Source of the DNA: Psychroflexus salarius
GTDB lineage: Bacteria > Bacteroidota > Bacteroidia > Flavobacteriales > Flavobacteriaceae
NCBI RefSeq assembly: GCF_900129035.1
Contig: NZ_FQTW01000010.1
Coordinates: 17,420-81,419 of the forward strand
Direction of reading: 5' to 3'
DNA: 64,000 bases
Numbering within the stretch: position 1 is the first letter of the stretch; each line of letters starts with the position of its first letter. Positions 10,290 through 19,104 of this stretch are shown piece after piece. The notes below the pieces were generated by a model, which did no database searches, was not told the DNA's origin, and saw nothing but the letters and a program-made list of their open reading frames with translations. A program made the translations under genes and the position numbers.

Positions 10290-10346
10290 TGCCGAATTAA
10301 CAAATGCTTATTAGTCATTTTAGCTAGTTTCTTTTAAGTTTATGCT

Positions 10347-11459
10347 ATGAAATTTGATAGAACAACTGCCGGCTTTAGATTCCAACAAAAATCAGAAGAC
10401 TCTACTTCTTTATTTAATCAACTATTAGAAATTTTTAAAGAATTAATTACACATACTTCTGGTGATGTTGACGAAGCAATTGATTGGCTAAAAGAGCTTG
10501 ACAAAGCCTATCAACTTACTAATGAAGATTATACAATTGACGATTTCATTGAAGAGTTGAAGCAAAAAGGTTACCTTCGAGAAGAAGTTGCTCAAAAAGG
10601 CACACCACAGCTTAAAATTACAGATAAAACAGAGCAAGCCATTAGAAAACGTGCGCTTGAACAAATTTTCGGAAAATTAAGAAAATCTGGTCGAGGCCAA
10701 CACAGCTCAAAATTCACAGGCAACCAAGGTGAGTTTACAGGTGATTTAAAAAACTATCAATTTGGTGACAGTTTAGACCATGTTTCGATGACAGAGAGTT
10801 TAAAAAATGCGCAATCGCGAGGATTTGACAGCAAACTCACTGAAGACGATCTGGTTGTTAAAGATCTTTACTACAAAACTCAAATGAGTACTGTTTTAAT
10901 GATTGATATCAGCCACAGCATGATTTTATATGGCGAAGACCGTATAACACCAGCCAAAAAAGTGGCTATGGCATTAGCTGAATTAATTACAACGCGTTAC
11001 CCAAAAGATTCACTTGATATTTTAGTATTTGGCAACGATGCCTGGACCGTAAAAATTAAAGATTTACCATATCTTAATGTCGGCCCTTATCATACTAACA
11101 CCGTGGCTGGACTTGAGTTAGCCATGAAGATTCTACGGCGCAAAAAACAGGCTAATAAACAAATTTTTATGATTACCGATGGTAAGCCTAGTTGTTTGAG
11201 ATTAAATGATGGCCGCTATTATAAAAATAGCGTAGGTTTAGACGATTATATAACCAACAAATGCTATCAGAAAGCAGCTGAAGCGCGAAAACTTAATATA
11301 CCAATTACGAGTTTCATGATAGCTTCAGATCCATACCTACAAGAATTTATTAAAGACTTCACAAAAGCCAATCAAGGTAAAGCGTACTATTCTGGACTTA
11401 AAGGGCTTGGTGAGATGATTTTTGAAGATTACGAACAAAACAGAAAGAAAAAATTATAG
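10347..11459 (+). CDS. VWA domain protein paired with a MoxR-like ATPase
   Basis: Cytoplasmic protein of 370 residues with no signal peptide. The first 150 residues are largely helical and charged. A von Willebrand A domain begins about residue 180, with the metal-site motif MIDISHSM (DxSxS at about 186-190) and a later MITDGKPSC segment. It is followed two bases later by an AAA+ ATPase, so the two probably act together like other MoxR/VWA pairs (RavA-ViaA, CoxD/CoxE), in which the VWA protein positions the ATPase on a client. The client here is unknown. Confidence 0.8.
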   Translation: MKFDRTTAGFRFQQKSEDSTSLFNQLLEIFKELITHTSGDVDEAIDWLKELDKAYQLTNEDYTIDDFIEELKQKGYLREEVAQKGTPQLKITDKTEQAIRKRALEQIFGKLRKSGRGQHSSKFTGNQGEFTGDLKNYQFGDSLDHVSMTESLKNAQSRGFDSKLTEDDLVVKDLYYKTQMSTVLMIDISHSMILYGEDRITPAKKVAMALAELITTRYPKDSLDILVFGNDAWTVKIKDLPYLNVGPYHTNTVAGLELAMKILRRKKQANKQIFMITDGKPSCLRLNDGRYYKNSVGLDDYITNKCYQKAAEARKLNIPITSFMIASDPYLQEFIKDFTKANQGKAYYSGLKGLGEMIFEDYEQNRKKKL

Positions 11460-11461
11460 CA

Positions 11462-12925
11462 ATGATGCAAATCAATAACATAACTACATTAGGCGAATTA
11501 AAAGAAACTGGCTACCAATCTAAATCAATTAAAAACGAATTACGTGATAATTTAATTTCTGCAATTAAAGCCAAAAAAAATAGTTTCACAGGAATTCACG
11601 GTTATGAAACCACAGTCATTCCACAGCTTGAACAAGCCATATTAGCAAAACATAACATTAACTTACTAGGTTTAAGAGGTCAAGCTAAAACCAAAATTGC
11701 GCGTCAGTTAATTGAATTATTAGATGAGTATATACCTGTTGTTGAAGGTTCTGAAATTAATGACGATCCGTTTAATCCAATTTCATCATATGCTAAAAAC
11801 CAACTTAAGGAAAAAGGTGATGAAACCCCAATAACCTGGCTTCATCGCAGCAAGCGCTTTGCTGAAAAATTAGCAACGCCGGATGTCACAGTAGCCGATT
11901 TAATTGGCGATATTGACCCTATTAAAGCATCAAATTTAAAATTAAGCTACGCAGATGAACGTGTTATTCATTACGGTATGATTCCGCGAGCCAATCGATG
12001 TATTTTTGTTATTAATGAACTGCCCGATTTACAAGCACGAATTCAGGTGGCATTATTTAATATATTACAAGAAGGTGATATCCAAATTCGAGGCTTCAAC
12101 TTAAGACTTCAACTAGATTTAGAATTTGTATTTACCGCTAATCCTGAAGACTATACCAATCGTGGTAGCATTGTAACACCCTTAAAAGATAGAATTGGCT
12201 CTCAAATTTTAACGCACTATCCAAACGACATCAACATATCAAAAACCATCACAAAACAAGAAGCACAACTCACCGATTTTCAAAAAGAACACATTCATAT
12301 CCCTGAATTTGCACACAGCTTACTTGAACAAATCGCTGTAGAAGCCAGAGACAATGAATATATAGATGCCAAAAGCGGTGTAAGTGCACGCTTAAGCATT
12401 TCAGCTTTTGAAAATTTAGTGAGTACTGCCGAGCGCCGGATGCTATTGGCTGGAGACCAAGAAACTCAAATTAGAATGAGTGATTTTATAGGAATAATTC
12501 CGGCTATTACAGGAAAAATAGAACTCATGTATGAAGGTGAAGAACTTGGTGCCGAACAAGTTACACTTCAACTACTCGAAAATGCCATTAAATCATGCTA
12601 CAATGCAACTTTCCCAGAAATAAAAAAATTGACAAAAAAAGATGAAGACCAAGCTCATGATAGCATCATCAATTGGTTTTTAGAGCATGAAATTGATTTT
12701 ATTGTAGATGATAATAATCAAGAATACATTAGTAATCTAAAAAAAATTAAACCTTCAATTGAATTTGTTCAAAAGCATCTTAACCAAGTTGAAGACACAG
12801 AACTTTATTTTTATACTGATTTTATTATTTGGGCTTTAGCAGCTTTCAATAAAATAGATCGTATTACAATAGATAATAAAATTAATTTTAAAGATAGTTT
12901 TAGTAATTATATAAACGATTTATAA
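11462..12925 (+). CDS. MoxR/magnesium-chelatase-like AAA+ ATPase
   Basis: Cytoplasmic AAA+ protein of 487 residues. The P-loop is GLRGQAKTK (about residues 70-78), the Walker B-like segment is CIFVINELPDL (about 180-190) with a sensor segment FVFTANPEDYTNRG, and DRIGSQILTHYP follows. This is the arrangement of ChlI/MoxR-type ATPases that remodel partner proteins. A second ATG directly after the first is an equally good start. It lies two bases after the VWA gene, and its stop overlaps the start of a small membrane-peptide gene by one base (TAATG), so all three are probably one transcript. Confidence 0.85.
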   Translation: MMQINNITTLGELKETGYQSKSIKNELRDNLISAIKAKKNSFTGIHGYETTVIPQLEQAILAKHNINLLGLRGQAKTKIARQLIELLDEYIPVVEGSEINDDPFNPISSYAKNQLKEKGDETPITWLHRSKRFAEKLATPDVTVADLIGDIDPIKASNLKLSYADERVIHYGMIPRANRCIFVINELPDLQARIQVALFNILQEGDIQIRGFNLRLQLDLEFVFTANPEDYTNRGSIVTPLKDRIGSQILTHYPNDINISKTITKQEAQLTDFQKEHIHIPEFAHSLLEQIAVEARDNEYIDAKSGVSARLSISAFENLVSTAERRMLLAGDQETQIRMSDFIGIIPAITGKIELMYEGEELGAEQVTLQLLENAIKSCYNATFPEIKKLTKKDEDQAHDSIINWFLEHEIDFIVDDNNQEYISNLKKIKPSIEFVQKHLNQVEDTELYFYTDFIIWALAAFNKIDRITIDNKINFKDSFSNYINDL

Positions 12926-13077
12926 TGCAAGTAGAACTTCCAAAAGCGCAAGAAACACAACAATTTGAAGACGGTTTTAATCTTGAAGTTTTCTTAACTG
13001 AAAACTGGTTTTATTTGGTAAGTTTTATTTTGGTTGTGCTTTTAGTTTACATGCAATACAAACGCAAAAAAAGCTAA
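12925..13077 (+). CDS. Small single-pass membrane peptide coupled to the MoxR/VWA pair
   Basis: A 50-codon reading frame begins in the TAATG overlap with the ATPase stop. The peptide has an acidic, glutamine-rich N-terminus (MQVELPKAQETQQFEDGF), one membrane helix (about residues 28-44) and a basic tail YKRKKS, predicting a cytoplasmic C-terminus. A terminator follows about 25 bases later, so it closes the operon. The translational coupling, regular composition and sensible topology support a real gene. It could anchor the ATPase/VWA pair to the membrane, which is inference. Confidence 0.65.
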   Translation: MQVELPKAQETQQFEDGFNLEVFLTENWFYLVSFILVVLLVYMQYKRKKS

Positions 13078-13095
13078 AATTTAAATTCAAGGCAT

Positions 13096-13132
13096 AAAAA
13101 AACCGAATTTCTGAAACGAAATTCGGTTTTTT
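13096..13132. terminator. Bidirectional intrinsic terminator between the MoxR/VWA operon and tRNA-Gln
   Basis: A 9-bp stem (CCGAATTTC at 13103-13111 with GAAATTCGG at 13118-13126) and 6-base loop, flanked by A-run on the left and T-run on the right. It can stop the plus-strand operon and the minus-strand tRNA transcript. Confidence 0.85.
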
Positions 13133-13133
13133 G

Positions 13134-13206
13134 TTGGCCTACTAGGGCTCGAACCTAGACTCTTCTGGACCAAAACCAGACGTGTTGCCAGTTACACTAT
13201 AGGCCA
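13134..13206 (-). tRNA. tRNA-Gln (anticodon TTG)
   Basis: A full cloverleaf is read on the minus strand: 7-bp acceptor stem TGGCCTA/TAGGCCA, anticodon stem TCTGG/CCAGA around loop TTTTGGT (anticodon TTG), and T-loop GGTTCGAGCCC. The discriminator base is A and the 3' CCA is not encoded. It lies alone between two protein operons. Confidence 0.95.
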
Positions 13207-13369
13207 TTAATTCGGGTTGCAAATATAAAACCTATTTTAGTTTACACAAAAAAATAAATCAATTTTTTTTAGAAAATATTTTTCAGGAAATAAGCCAACT
13301 AAATTATCGTTAAAGGCTTGTATTAAGGTTAAATTATAATCCTTATTTTCGCTAATTAAATTAACTTTC

Positions 13370-16300
13370 ATGAAGCAGCTTAATTTTTCATTTTGGAATA
13401 AAATCTTAGCATGGCTGGCCTTTGCTATTGCCCTACTTACCTATGCTTTAACAGTAGAACCTACGGCAAGTTTTTGGGATGCTGGAGAGTATATTTCTAC
13501 TTCAGCTAAGTTACAAGTTGGCCACCCACCTGGCGCACCATTTTACCAAATATTTGGTGCGTTTTTTTCGATGTTTGCACTTGATAATTCGCAAATAGCG
13601 CTCATGGTTAATCTCATGTCTGGTGTTGCTTCAGCATTTACAGTCTTATTTATGTTTTGGACAATTGTCCTAATCCTAAAGAAATTTGTAAAGTTAGAAA
13701 CATCAGACTCAGCAACTAAGATAGCTGTTTTAGCAAGTGGTTTTGTAGGCTCTTTAAGTTTTGCTTTTACAGACAGTTTTTGGTTTAGTGCTGTTGAAGC
13801 CGAAGTTTATGCCATGGCCATTTGCATTATGGCAGCAATGTTTTATGTTGCTATGCTGTGGGAACGTGATATGCTTCAGCCACGTGGTAACCGCTGGTTA
13901 ATCTTAATCTGTTTTCTCATTGGCTTATCTTTTGGTGTTCATTTTATGGGCTTATTAACTATTCCGGCCATAGGTCTACTCTACTATTTTAAGCATACCC
14001 AAAAAATCACCATCAAAAACTTTGTGATTGCTCATGTGGTCGTGATTGCTATTTTGCTTTTTATCTTTAAACTCTTATTACCATACACTTTAAGCTTATT
14101 TGGTAAAACAGAAGTCTTTTTTGTGAACAGTTTAGGCTTACCATTTCATTCAGGTACGATATTCATGGGAATTAGTATTATAATTGCATTTGTGCTATTG
14201 CTGAAGTATTCTCATCAGCACAACTACAAGCTACTTAATACCGTAACGCTTTCTATATTATTTATATTTATTGGCTTTTCTAGCTGGGTAATGCTGCCTA
14301 TCAGGGCAAATGCAGGTACTGTTATTAATGAAAATAACCCAAGTAGCGCCAGAGCCTTGCTGGCTTACTACAATCGTGAACAGTATCCAGAACAAAAGCT
14401 GTTTTATGGTCCTCAATTCACAGAACTTTACGCTGGTTTAGATCCTGAAAATCCTTACTACGATGATGAACCAAAATATGAAATGAATCACGAGTTAGGT
14501 AAATATGAAATTGTGAATCAGTATAAAAACCACAAACAAAACTCTGATGATGCTCAAAAAACATTTTTGCCACGCATGTGGAGTACTGAACATGCAGCTA
14601 ATTATTTAATGTTTACTGGTGCTTTAGACTTAAGTGTTAAAGCAGAATATCAAGGTGAATCTGAATTAATTTCAACCGTTGCACAATACAATAACAGATT
14701 TAAAAATGGTGAAATTTCAACTGAAGAATATGCTGGGTTTTTGCAAAAATTCAGCCCTTATTTAAACATCTCTAAACCTTCAACTGCAGCTAATTTCAAC
14801 TATTTATTTCAATATCAAATAGGCTACATGTATTGGCGCTATTTTATGTGGAATTTTGTTGGCAGACAAAACGACGAACAGGGTAAACTAACCGATTTTA
14901 ATGGTAACTGGATTAGCGGTATCGATGCTATAGATGAAATTTTCCTTGGCAACCAATCTGAATTACCCGAAGAAATAAAAAATAATCGGGCAAGAAACAC
15001 CTACTACTTTTTGCCTTTAATTTTGGGGATTATAGGCTTGCTGTTTCATTTAAGAAAAGACATTAATTTCTTTTGGATTCTTACCGTGTTTTTTCTCTTC
15101 ACAGGAATTGCTTTAAAGATTTATTTAAATGAACGCCCATTTGAACCAAGAGAACGAGATTATGCCTTAGTAGGCTCGTTTTACGTATTTGCTATTTGGA
15201 TTGGAATTGGCGTTTTTGGGTTATTTGATGTATTAAAACATAAGCTAAATCCTAAAATTGCAGCACCGTTAGTAGGAATCGCTACGTTACTTGCAGTTCC
15301 AGCACTTTTAGCACAACAAAACTGGGACGACCATGATCGATCAAATCGATACACGACCTTAGCTATGGCTAAAAAGTACCTTGATTCTGTTGAAGAAAAC
15401 GGAATCCTGTTTACGATAGGTGACAATGACACCTTTGCTTTATGGTATGCCCAAGAAATAGAAGGTTACCGACGTGATGTAAGAACAATTAATACAAGTT
15501 TATTTGCCACAGATTGGTATATTGACCAAATGCGGAGGAAAGCCTATAACAGCGAAGCCATTAAAACTTATTTAGAACATGATGACTATGCTTACAGTAT
15601 TAATGATGCTGTGTTTTATCGCGATGATAAGCGATTTGCAGACACTTTAAGCATAGATAAATGGATGAAGTATATTAAAAGTGACCAGCCTTCAACAAAA
15701 GAAGAACTTGAAAATGGCCAAATTTACAATACTTTTCCTGCAAAAAAATTACGAATTCCGGTCGATATTCAACAGGCTATAAAAAGTAATAGTCTTTCAA
15801 TTAAAGATAAAGACAAAGCTGTAGATGAGATTATTTTAAACTTAGAGGAGAACATTATTTATAAAAATCGCTTATTAATGCTTGATGTATTAGCCTCTAA
15901 CGATTGGGAAAGACCAATTTACTTTACAGGCGGAAGTTATAATGACTCAGACTACTTATGGCTAAAAGACTATCTTCAACTGCATGGTGTTGTTTACAAA
16001 TTAACCCCTATAAAAACACCTGTCAACCCGAATAATCCCTTTGATATGGGTAGAATTGATAGTGACAAAATGTACAAATTAGTCATGAATTGGGATTGGG
16101 GTAATTTAGGAAGCGATGATATTTATCACGACCCAGAAACGCGAAAAAATGCCATTACTTACCGCAGTAATCTAGCGCGCCTTTTAGAAAAATTGTTAGA
16201 AGAAAAGAAATACGATAAAGCTGAAGATATACTTGACTTAGCTATGGAGAAAATGCCCGTTAAATATTTTGGATTTGACACTTTATTAGAACCTTATATT

Positions 16301-16648
16301 TTAGGGTATTATGAAATTGGTAAACCAGAAAAAGCAAGAGAAATTTGGAGAAGTGTTGCTAAAAAATACCAAGATTGGTTGAAGTATTACAGTAGTTTAG
16401 ATTTTGAAAAACAATATGAATATGCTCAAAAAATTTATACTGAAATTGAAAAGTACAGAAGTTTAGTTGATATTTTAATCATTGCTAAAGATAGTGATCT
16501 TGCTCGTCAAGAAGCTGAAAACTTCAATGGTTACTTAGACTTATTCGGTTTATTTAAAGGTGAAGATCTTGAAGCATCGCCTAATCAAGCTGTAGATTCA
16601 ACTAATTCAAGTGAACTTTTTGAAGAAGCAAGACAAGACCTAGAATAA
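13370..16648 (+). CDS. DUF2723 integral membrane glycosyltransferase (GT117 / TMEM260-like)
   Basis: Large inner-membrane protein of 1092 residues with around a dozen hydrophobic segments in the first 640 residues and a soluble C-terminal region with TPR-like helices. The N-terminal loop motif PTASFWDAGEYISTSAKL and the later ERPFEPRERDYALVGSFY segment are hallmarks of DUF2723. The family is assigned to GT-C glycosyltransferases, and its eukaryotic member TMEM260 is a protein O-mannosyltransferase. In Bacteroidota a role in glycosylating exported proteins is plausible but inferred. The TAATG overlap with the following deacetylase gene suggests an operon. Confidence 0.85.
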   Translation: MKQLNFSFWNKILAWLAFAIALLTYALTVEPTASFWDAGEYISTSAKLQVGHPPGAPFYQIFGAFFSMFALDNSQIALMVNLMSGVASAFTVLFMFWTIVLILKKFVKLETSDSATKIAVLASGFVGSLSFAFTDSFWFSAVEAEVYAMAICIMAAMFYVAMLWERDMLQPRGNRWLILICFLIGLSFGVHFMGLLTIPAIGLLYYFKHTQKITIKNFVIAHVVVIAILLFIFKLLLPYTLSLFGKTEVFFVNSLGLPFHSGTIFMGISIIIAFVLLLKYSHQHNYKLLNTVTLSILFIFIGFSSWVMLPIRANAGTVINENNPSSARALLAYYNREQYPEQKLFYGPQFTELYAGLDPENPYYDDEPKYEMNHELGKYEIVNQYKNHKQNSDDAQKTFLPRMWSTEHAANYLMFTGALDLSVKAEYQGESELISTVAQYNNRFKNGEISTEEYAGFLQKFSPYLNISKPSTAANFNYLFQYQIGYMYWRYFMWNFVGRQNDEQGKLTDFNGNWISGIDAIDEIFLGNQSELPEEIKNNRARNTYYFLPLILGIIGLLFHLRKDINFFWILTVFFLFTGIALKIYLNERPFEPRERDYALVGSFYVFAIWIGIGVFGLFDVLKHKLNPKIAAPLVGIATLLAVPALLAQQNWDDHDRSNRYTTLAMAKKYLDSVEENGILFTIGDNDTFALWYAQEIEGYRRDVRTINTSLFATDWYIDQMRRKAYNSEAIKTYLEHDDYAYSINDAVFYRDDKRFADTLSIDKWMKYIKSDQPSTKEELENGQIYNTFPAKKLRIPVDIQQAIKSNSLSIKDKDKAVDEIILNLEENIIYKNRLLMLDVLASNDWERPIYFTGGSYNDSDYLWLKDYLQLHGVVYKLTPIKTPVNPNNPFDMGRIDSDKMYKLVMNWDWGNLGSDDIYHDPETRKNAITYRSNLARLLEKLLEEKKYDKAEDILDLAMEKMPVKYFGFDTLLEPYILGYYEIGKPEKAREIWRSVAKKYQDWLKYYSSLDFEKQYEYAQKIYTEIEKYRSLVDILIIAKDSDLARQEAENFNGYLDLFGLFKGEDLEASPNQAVDSTNSSELFEEARQDLE

Positions 16649-17250
16649 TGCTAAGAAGCAGTTGGTATTATAATTTGCTTTATCCAAAACGGTTTTGGCG
16701 TTTTAAAGACAACAATGTTTATTTAAGCTTTGATGATGGACCAATACCTGAGGTAACGCCTTGGGTTTTAAAACAATTAAAACAATTTAAAGCCAAAGCA
16801 ACTTTTTTCTGTATCGGTGATAATATTAAAAAGCATCCAGAAATTTTTCAACAAATTATAGATGAAGGCCATAGCATTGGCAATCATAGCATGCACCACT
16901 TAAATGGTTGGATAACAAATACTGAAGACTATATAGAAGATGTAAATAATTGTCAACAAACCATTAAACAATTAAATACAGACACTTGCTTATTTAGGCC
17001 ACCATATGGCAAGTGTACTTCTAAACAAGCGAAAATTTTACACCAAAAGGGATTTAAAATCGTGATGTGGGATGTAATTACAAAAGACTATGATGCGGGA
17101 AAATCACCTCAAGACTGTTTTAAAATTTACAAATCACAAGTTAGAAATGGTAGCATTATTGTAATGCATGACAGTCAAAAAGCATTTAAAAACCTACAGT
17201 ACATTTTACCAAAAATCTTAAACGAAAAACTTCATTTTAAGGCGATTTAA
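16648..17250 (+). CDS. Polysaccharide deacetylase (NodB-type, CE4)
   Basis: Metal-dependent deacetylase of N- or O-acetylated glycans. The NodB motifs are present in order: LSFDDGP (catalytic and metal Asp pair, about residue 30), GNHSMHH (metal histidines, about 80), RPPYGK (about 115), IMWDVITKDYD (about 135) and IVMHDS (about 171). The length of 200 residues is the compact flavobacterial form. No signal peptide is evident, so it may be cytoplasmic or membrane-associated. It overlaps the DUF2723 gene stop by one base. Confidence 0.9.
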   Translation: MLRSSWYYNLLYPKRFWRFKDNNVYLSFDDGPIPEVTPWVLKQLKQFKAKATFFCIGDNIKKHPEIFQQIIDEGHSIGNHSMHHLNGWITNTEDYIEDVNNCQQTIKQLNTDTCLFRPPYGKCTSKQAKILHQKGFKIVMWDVITKDYDAGKSPQDCFKIYKSQVRNGSIIVMHDSQKAFKNLQYILPKILNEKLHFKAI

Positions 17251-17251
17251 T

Positions 17252-17349
17252 AGTTTTCCACAAGAAACCTTCGATAAGCCATTAGATCGCGCTGGATATT
17301 TAAAAAACTTATGAAAAAAGCCATATTAATAAGTTTGCTACTAGATTGA
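17252..17349 (+). pseudogene. Possible gene remnants at the left edge of a decayed accessory patch
   Basis: Directly after the deacetylase stop, one frame reads SFPQETFDKPLDRAGYLKNL and stops at 17312-17314, which looks like the end of a gene without its body. An overlapping ATG (17311) opens a signal-peptide-like start MKKAILISLLLD that stops at once. Both pieces are short, so chance cannot be excluded. They fit the broken genes further right. Confidence 0.25.
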
Positions 17350-17409
17350 AATAATAAACAGTTCTAATTATGGGAAGCTTACAATGTCTGTTAATAAACA
17401 ATAAATAAT

Positions 17410-17736
17410 ATGAAGAAAAAGTATCTTAAAAATGCAGCCGTTTTTGTAACTATTGTAATTATAGCTTTGATTTACGGTAACTTGAAAGAATCAAAACTTG
17501 ATAAAAATGGAAAATATACAATTGGTAAAATTGAAAATATTTTTTGGGCTAAAGGAGGTATGTCTTGTTCCTACACTTATACTGTAAAAGATAAGAATTA
17601 TGAATCCAAGAATTTCATATATGGAAATCAAGTAAAAGTAGGGGACTTTTATTATGTAAAGTATAATAAAAATTCACCGAATCATAATGAACTTATTTTT
17701 GAAAAAAAGGCTAAAAACTATGATGATTTAAAGTAG
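17410..17736 (+). CDS. Small membrane protein, possible RHS-toxin immunity-type protein
   Basis: A 108-residue protein with one N-terminal membrane helix (about residues 9-23) and a soluble, probably beta-rich domain. Its signature is KYTIGKIENI, then a tyrosine-rich strand, then KVGDFYYVKYNKNSPNHNEL. The same pattern (YTIG, then GKNYIVVYNSKNPSDN) occurs in the protein at 18016-18543, so the two are related. The architecture resembles DUF3592-like small membrane proteins. Placement beside RHS-toxin debris suggests an immunity role, which is inference. Confidence 0.55.
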   Translation: MKKKYLKNAAVFVTIVIIALIYGNLKESKLDKNGKYTIGKIENIFWAKGGMSCSYTYTVKDKNYESKNFIYGNQVKVGDFYYVKYNKNSPNHNELIFEKKAKNYDDLK

Positions 17737-17745
17737 ATAATCTAA

Positions 17746-18034
17746 ATGTCTGAATTTATTATTTCGAACTATGCTAACAATACAAAGGGTTATAATACTG
17801 TAGTGAATGGGATAGAGAATAAGCATCAGACATATAATGGGAAAGAACATAAGGAAAGCTTAAATTTGAATGTTATCTGATTGGGGCGCTTCCTATATAC
17901 CTGGTTTAAGTAAAAATATGGCCTCACCAGGAAATTATTTAGGACACAATGGGTTAAGATTTACAGGTAATGCATTTGGTGTTTTAGGTAGTGATCTTGT
18001 AAAAAAACAATTGTAATGATACTAAAAAGAATTA
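17746..18034 (+). pseudogene. Fragments of an RHS/YD-repeat polymorphic toxin
   Basis: Two adjacent frames carry protein-like debris. From 17746 to 17880 the frame contains HQTYNGKEHKESLNLN, close to the conserved RHS core signature (YNGKE.., ELGLN) that normally precedes a DYGARxYD segment. It then hits TGA. From about 17873 another frame continues LSDWGASYIPGLSKNMAS and FTGNAFGVLGSDLV, stopping at 18032-18034, which resembles a toxin-tip C-terminus. The long repeat body of an RHS protein is absent upstream. I read this as an internally deleted, frameshifted remnant. Confidence 0.6.
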
Positions 18035-18543
18035 AATATAAAAAAGTACTTAAATACCTATTGATATCAATATTTGTTTTAATTTTAATGAATATTATTT
18101 ATTCCTATATTTCTAAAACAGAAATCAAGAACATCTATACTAATAAAGCTTATACTATAGGAGTTTTATATGATATTGGAAATGCAGGTAGAGGAACTAC
18201 ATTGGCTAGTTATAAGTTTCGAGCTAAAAATATAACTTATAAAGGAGCTATTTCTTTAGCTACATTTGACAACTCAAACCCAAGAATTGGCAAAAACTAC
18301 ATAGTAGTTTATAATTCTAAAAATCCAAGTGACAATATATGCTTTTTAAACCTTGAAATTCATGATTCTATTAAGAATTATTTCAAAAAAGATAGCCTGA
18401 GTCAACACCCCATAGAAGAGTATCAACGCACTATAGATTCATTCTTTTTTAAAAGTCTTACAGGTGGCATAAATAAATACTTCCCACCCTATTATAAAAA
18501 AGAAGATTTTCCAGAATTGGAGTATCTATGGAAAGTAAAATAA
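18016..18543 (+). CDS. Membrane protein, paralogue of the 17410 protein, possible immunity-type protein
   Basis: A 175-residue protein with one membrane helix near residues 12-30 and a soluble domain. It shares the order TM helix, YTIG, strand region, GKNYIVVYNSKNP with the 108-residue neighbour, plus an extra C-terminal part rich in charged and aromatic residues (PPYYKKEDFPELEYLW). Its start overlaps the tail of the toxin remnant by about 19 bases, the tight coupling expected of an immunity gene behind its toxin. No function can be assigned from motifs alone. Confidence 0.55.
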   Translation: MILKRIKYKKVLKYLLISIFVLILMNIIYSYISKTEIKNIYTNKAYTIGVLYDIGNAGRGTTLASYKFRAKNITYKGAISLATFDNSNPRIGKNYIVVYNSKNPSDNICFLNLEIHDSIKNYFKKDSLSQHPIEEYQRTIDSFFFKSLTGGINKYFPPYYKKEDFPELEYLWKVK

Positions 18544-18738
18544 CTCAAGTAAAAGATTAGGTAAAAATGGACACCTGAAAGGATTAAAAATGGTCACCAA
18601 AATACAATAACATATTTAGCTCTTTCCCTTATATCATGGGGTATCAGGTTAAAAATCAAGGCTTAAAAAGTTGTCCCCAATTTGGACACCAAAAAAGTGG
18701 TTTTATATGCTAAAATATGTAACCTCTAAAAATAAAAA
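18544..18738. other. Intergenic stretch with repeated GGACACC motifs, possible mobile-element scar
   Basis: No gene is visible. TGGACACC occurs near 18566 and again near 18687, with a TGGTCACC between them and a GTTGTCCCC just before the second copy. Such motifs resemble ends of insertion sequences, but no transposase, clear terminal repeat or target duplication is present. Confidence 0.25.
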
Positions 18739-18787
18739 AGCCTTGAAAATCAACTATTTAGTAAAATTTAGTTGAATTTACAAGGCT
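18739..18787 (-). terminator. Terminator of the tRNA-Ser/tRNA-Pro transcript
   Basis: Long hairpin: outer arms AGCCTTG (18739-18745) and CAAGGCT (18781-18787), with an inner near-perfect stem AAATCAACTA / TAGTTGAATTT. On the minus strand it is followed by a T-run, directly downstream of tRNA-Pro. Confidence 0.75.
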
Positions 18788-18792
18788 AAAAG

Positions 18793-18867
18793 TCGGGGTG
18801 GCAGGATTCGAACCTGCGACCTCCTGCTCCCAAAGCAGGCGCGATAACCGGGCTACGCTACACCCCG
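18793..18867 (-). tRNA. tRNA-Pro (anticodon TGG)
   Basis: Minus-strand cloverleaf with acceptor CGGGGTG/CACCCCG, anticodon stem CCTGC/GCAGG around TTTGGGA (anticodon TGG), and T-arm GCAGGTTCGAATCCTGC. The discriminator is A and CCA is not encoded. It is about 55 bases from tRNA-Ser on the same strand, so the two are probably co-transcribed. Confidence 0.95.
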
Positions 18868-18922
18868 AATAATATGGTAAATAATTTGATGGTATCGCTA
18901 AATCAAATTATCGTATATCTTG

Positions 18923-19006
18923 CGGAGAGACAGGGACTCGAACCCTGGCGACGTTTGACCGTCGACAGATTAGCAATCTGCTGCATTACCACTCTGCCAC
19001 CTCTCC
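18923..19006 (-). tRNA. tRNA-Ser (anticodon GCT)
   Basis: Minus-strand class II tRNA: acceptor GGAGAGG with CTCTCC, anticodon stem CAGAT/ATCTG around TGCTA (anticodon GCT), a long variable arm, and T-arm CAGGGTTCGAGTCCCTG. The discriminator is G. It is the first gene of the tandem tRNA pair. Confidence 0.95.
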
Positions 19007-19104
19007 AATATTTTAAGAACTTATTTTAATGCGGGTGCAAATATAAAGGGCTTTTTTATTTTTGCCAAACTTATTGATATAATTTTTGAAAATATTTTAC
19101 AAGC

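Noticed and set aside
18544..18738. Insertion sequence suggested by repeated GGACACC motifs.
   Set aside because: No transposase frame, no matching inverted ends and no target duplication; kept only as a weak scar.
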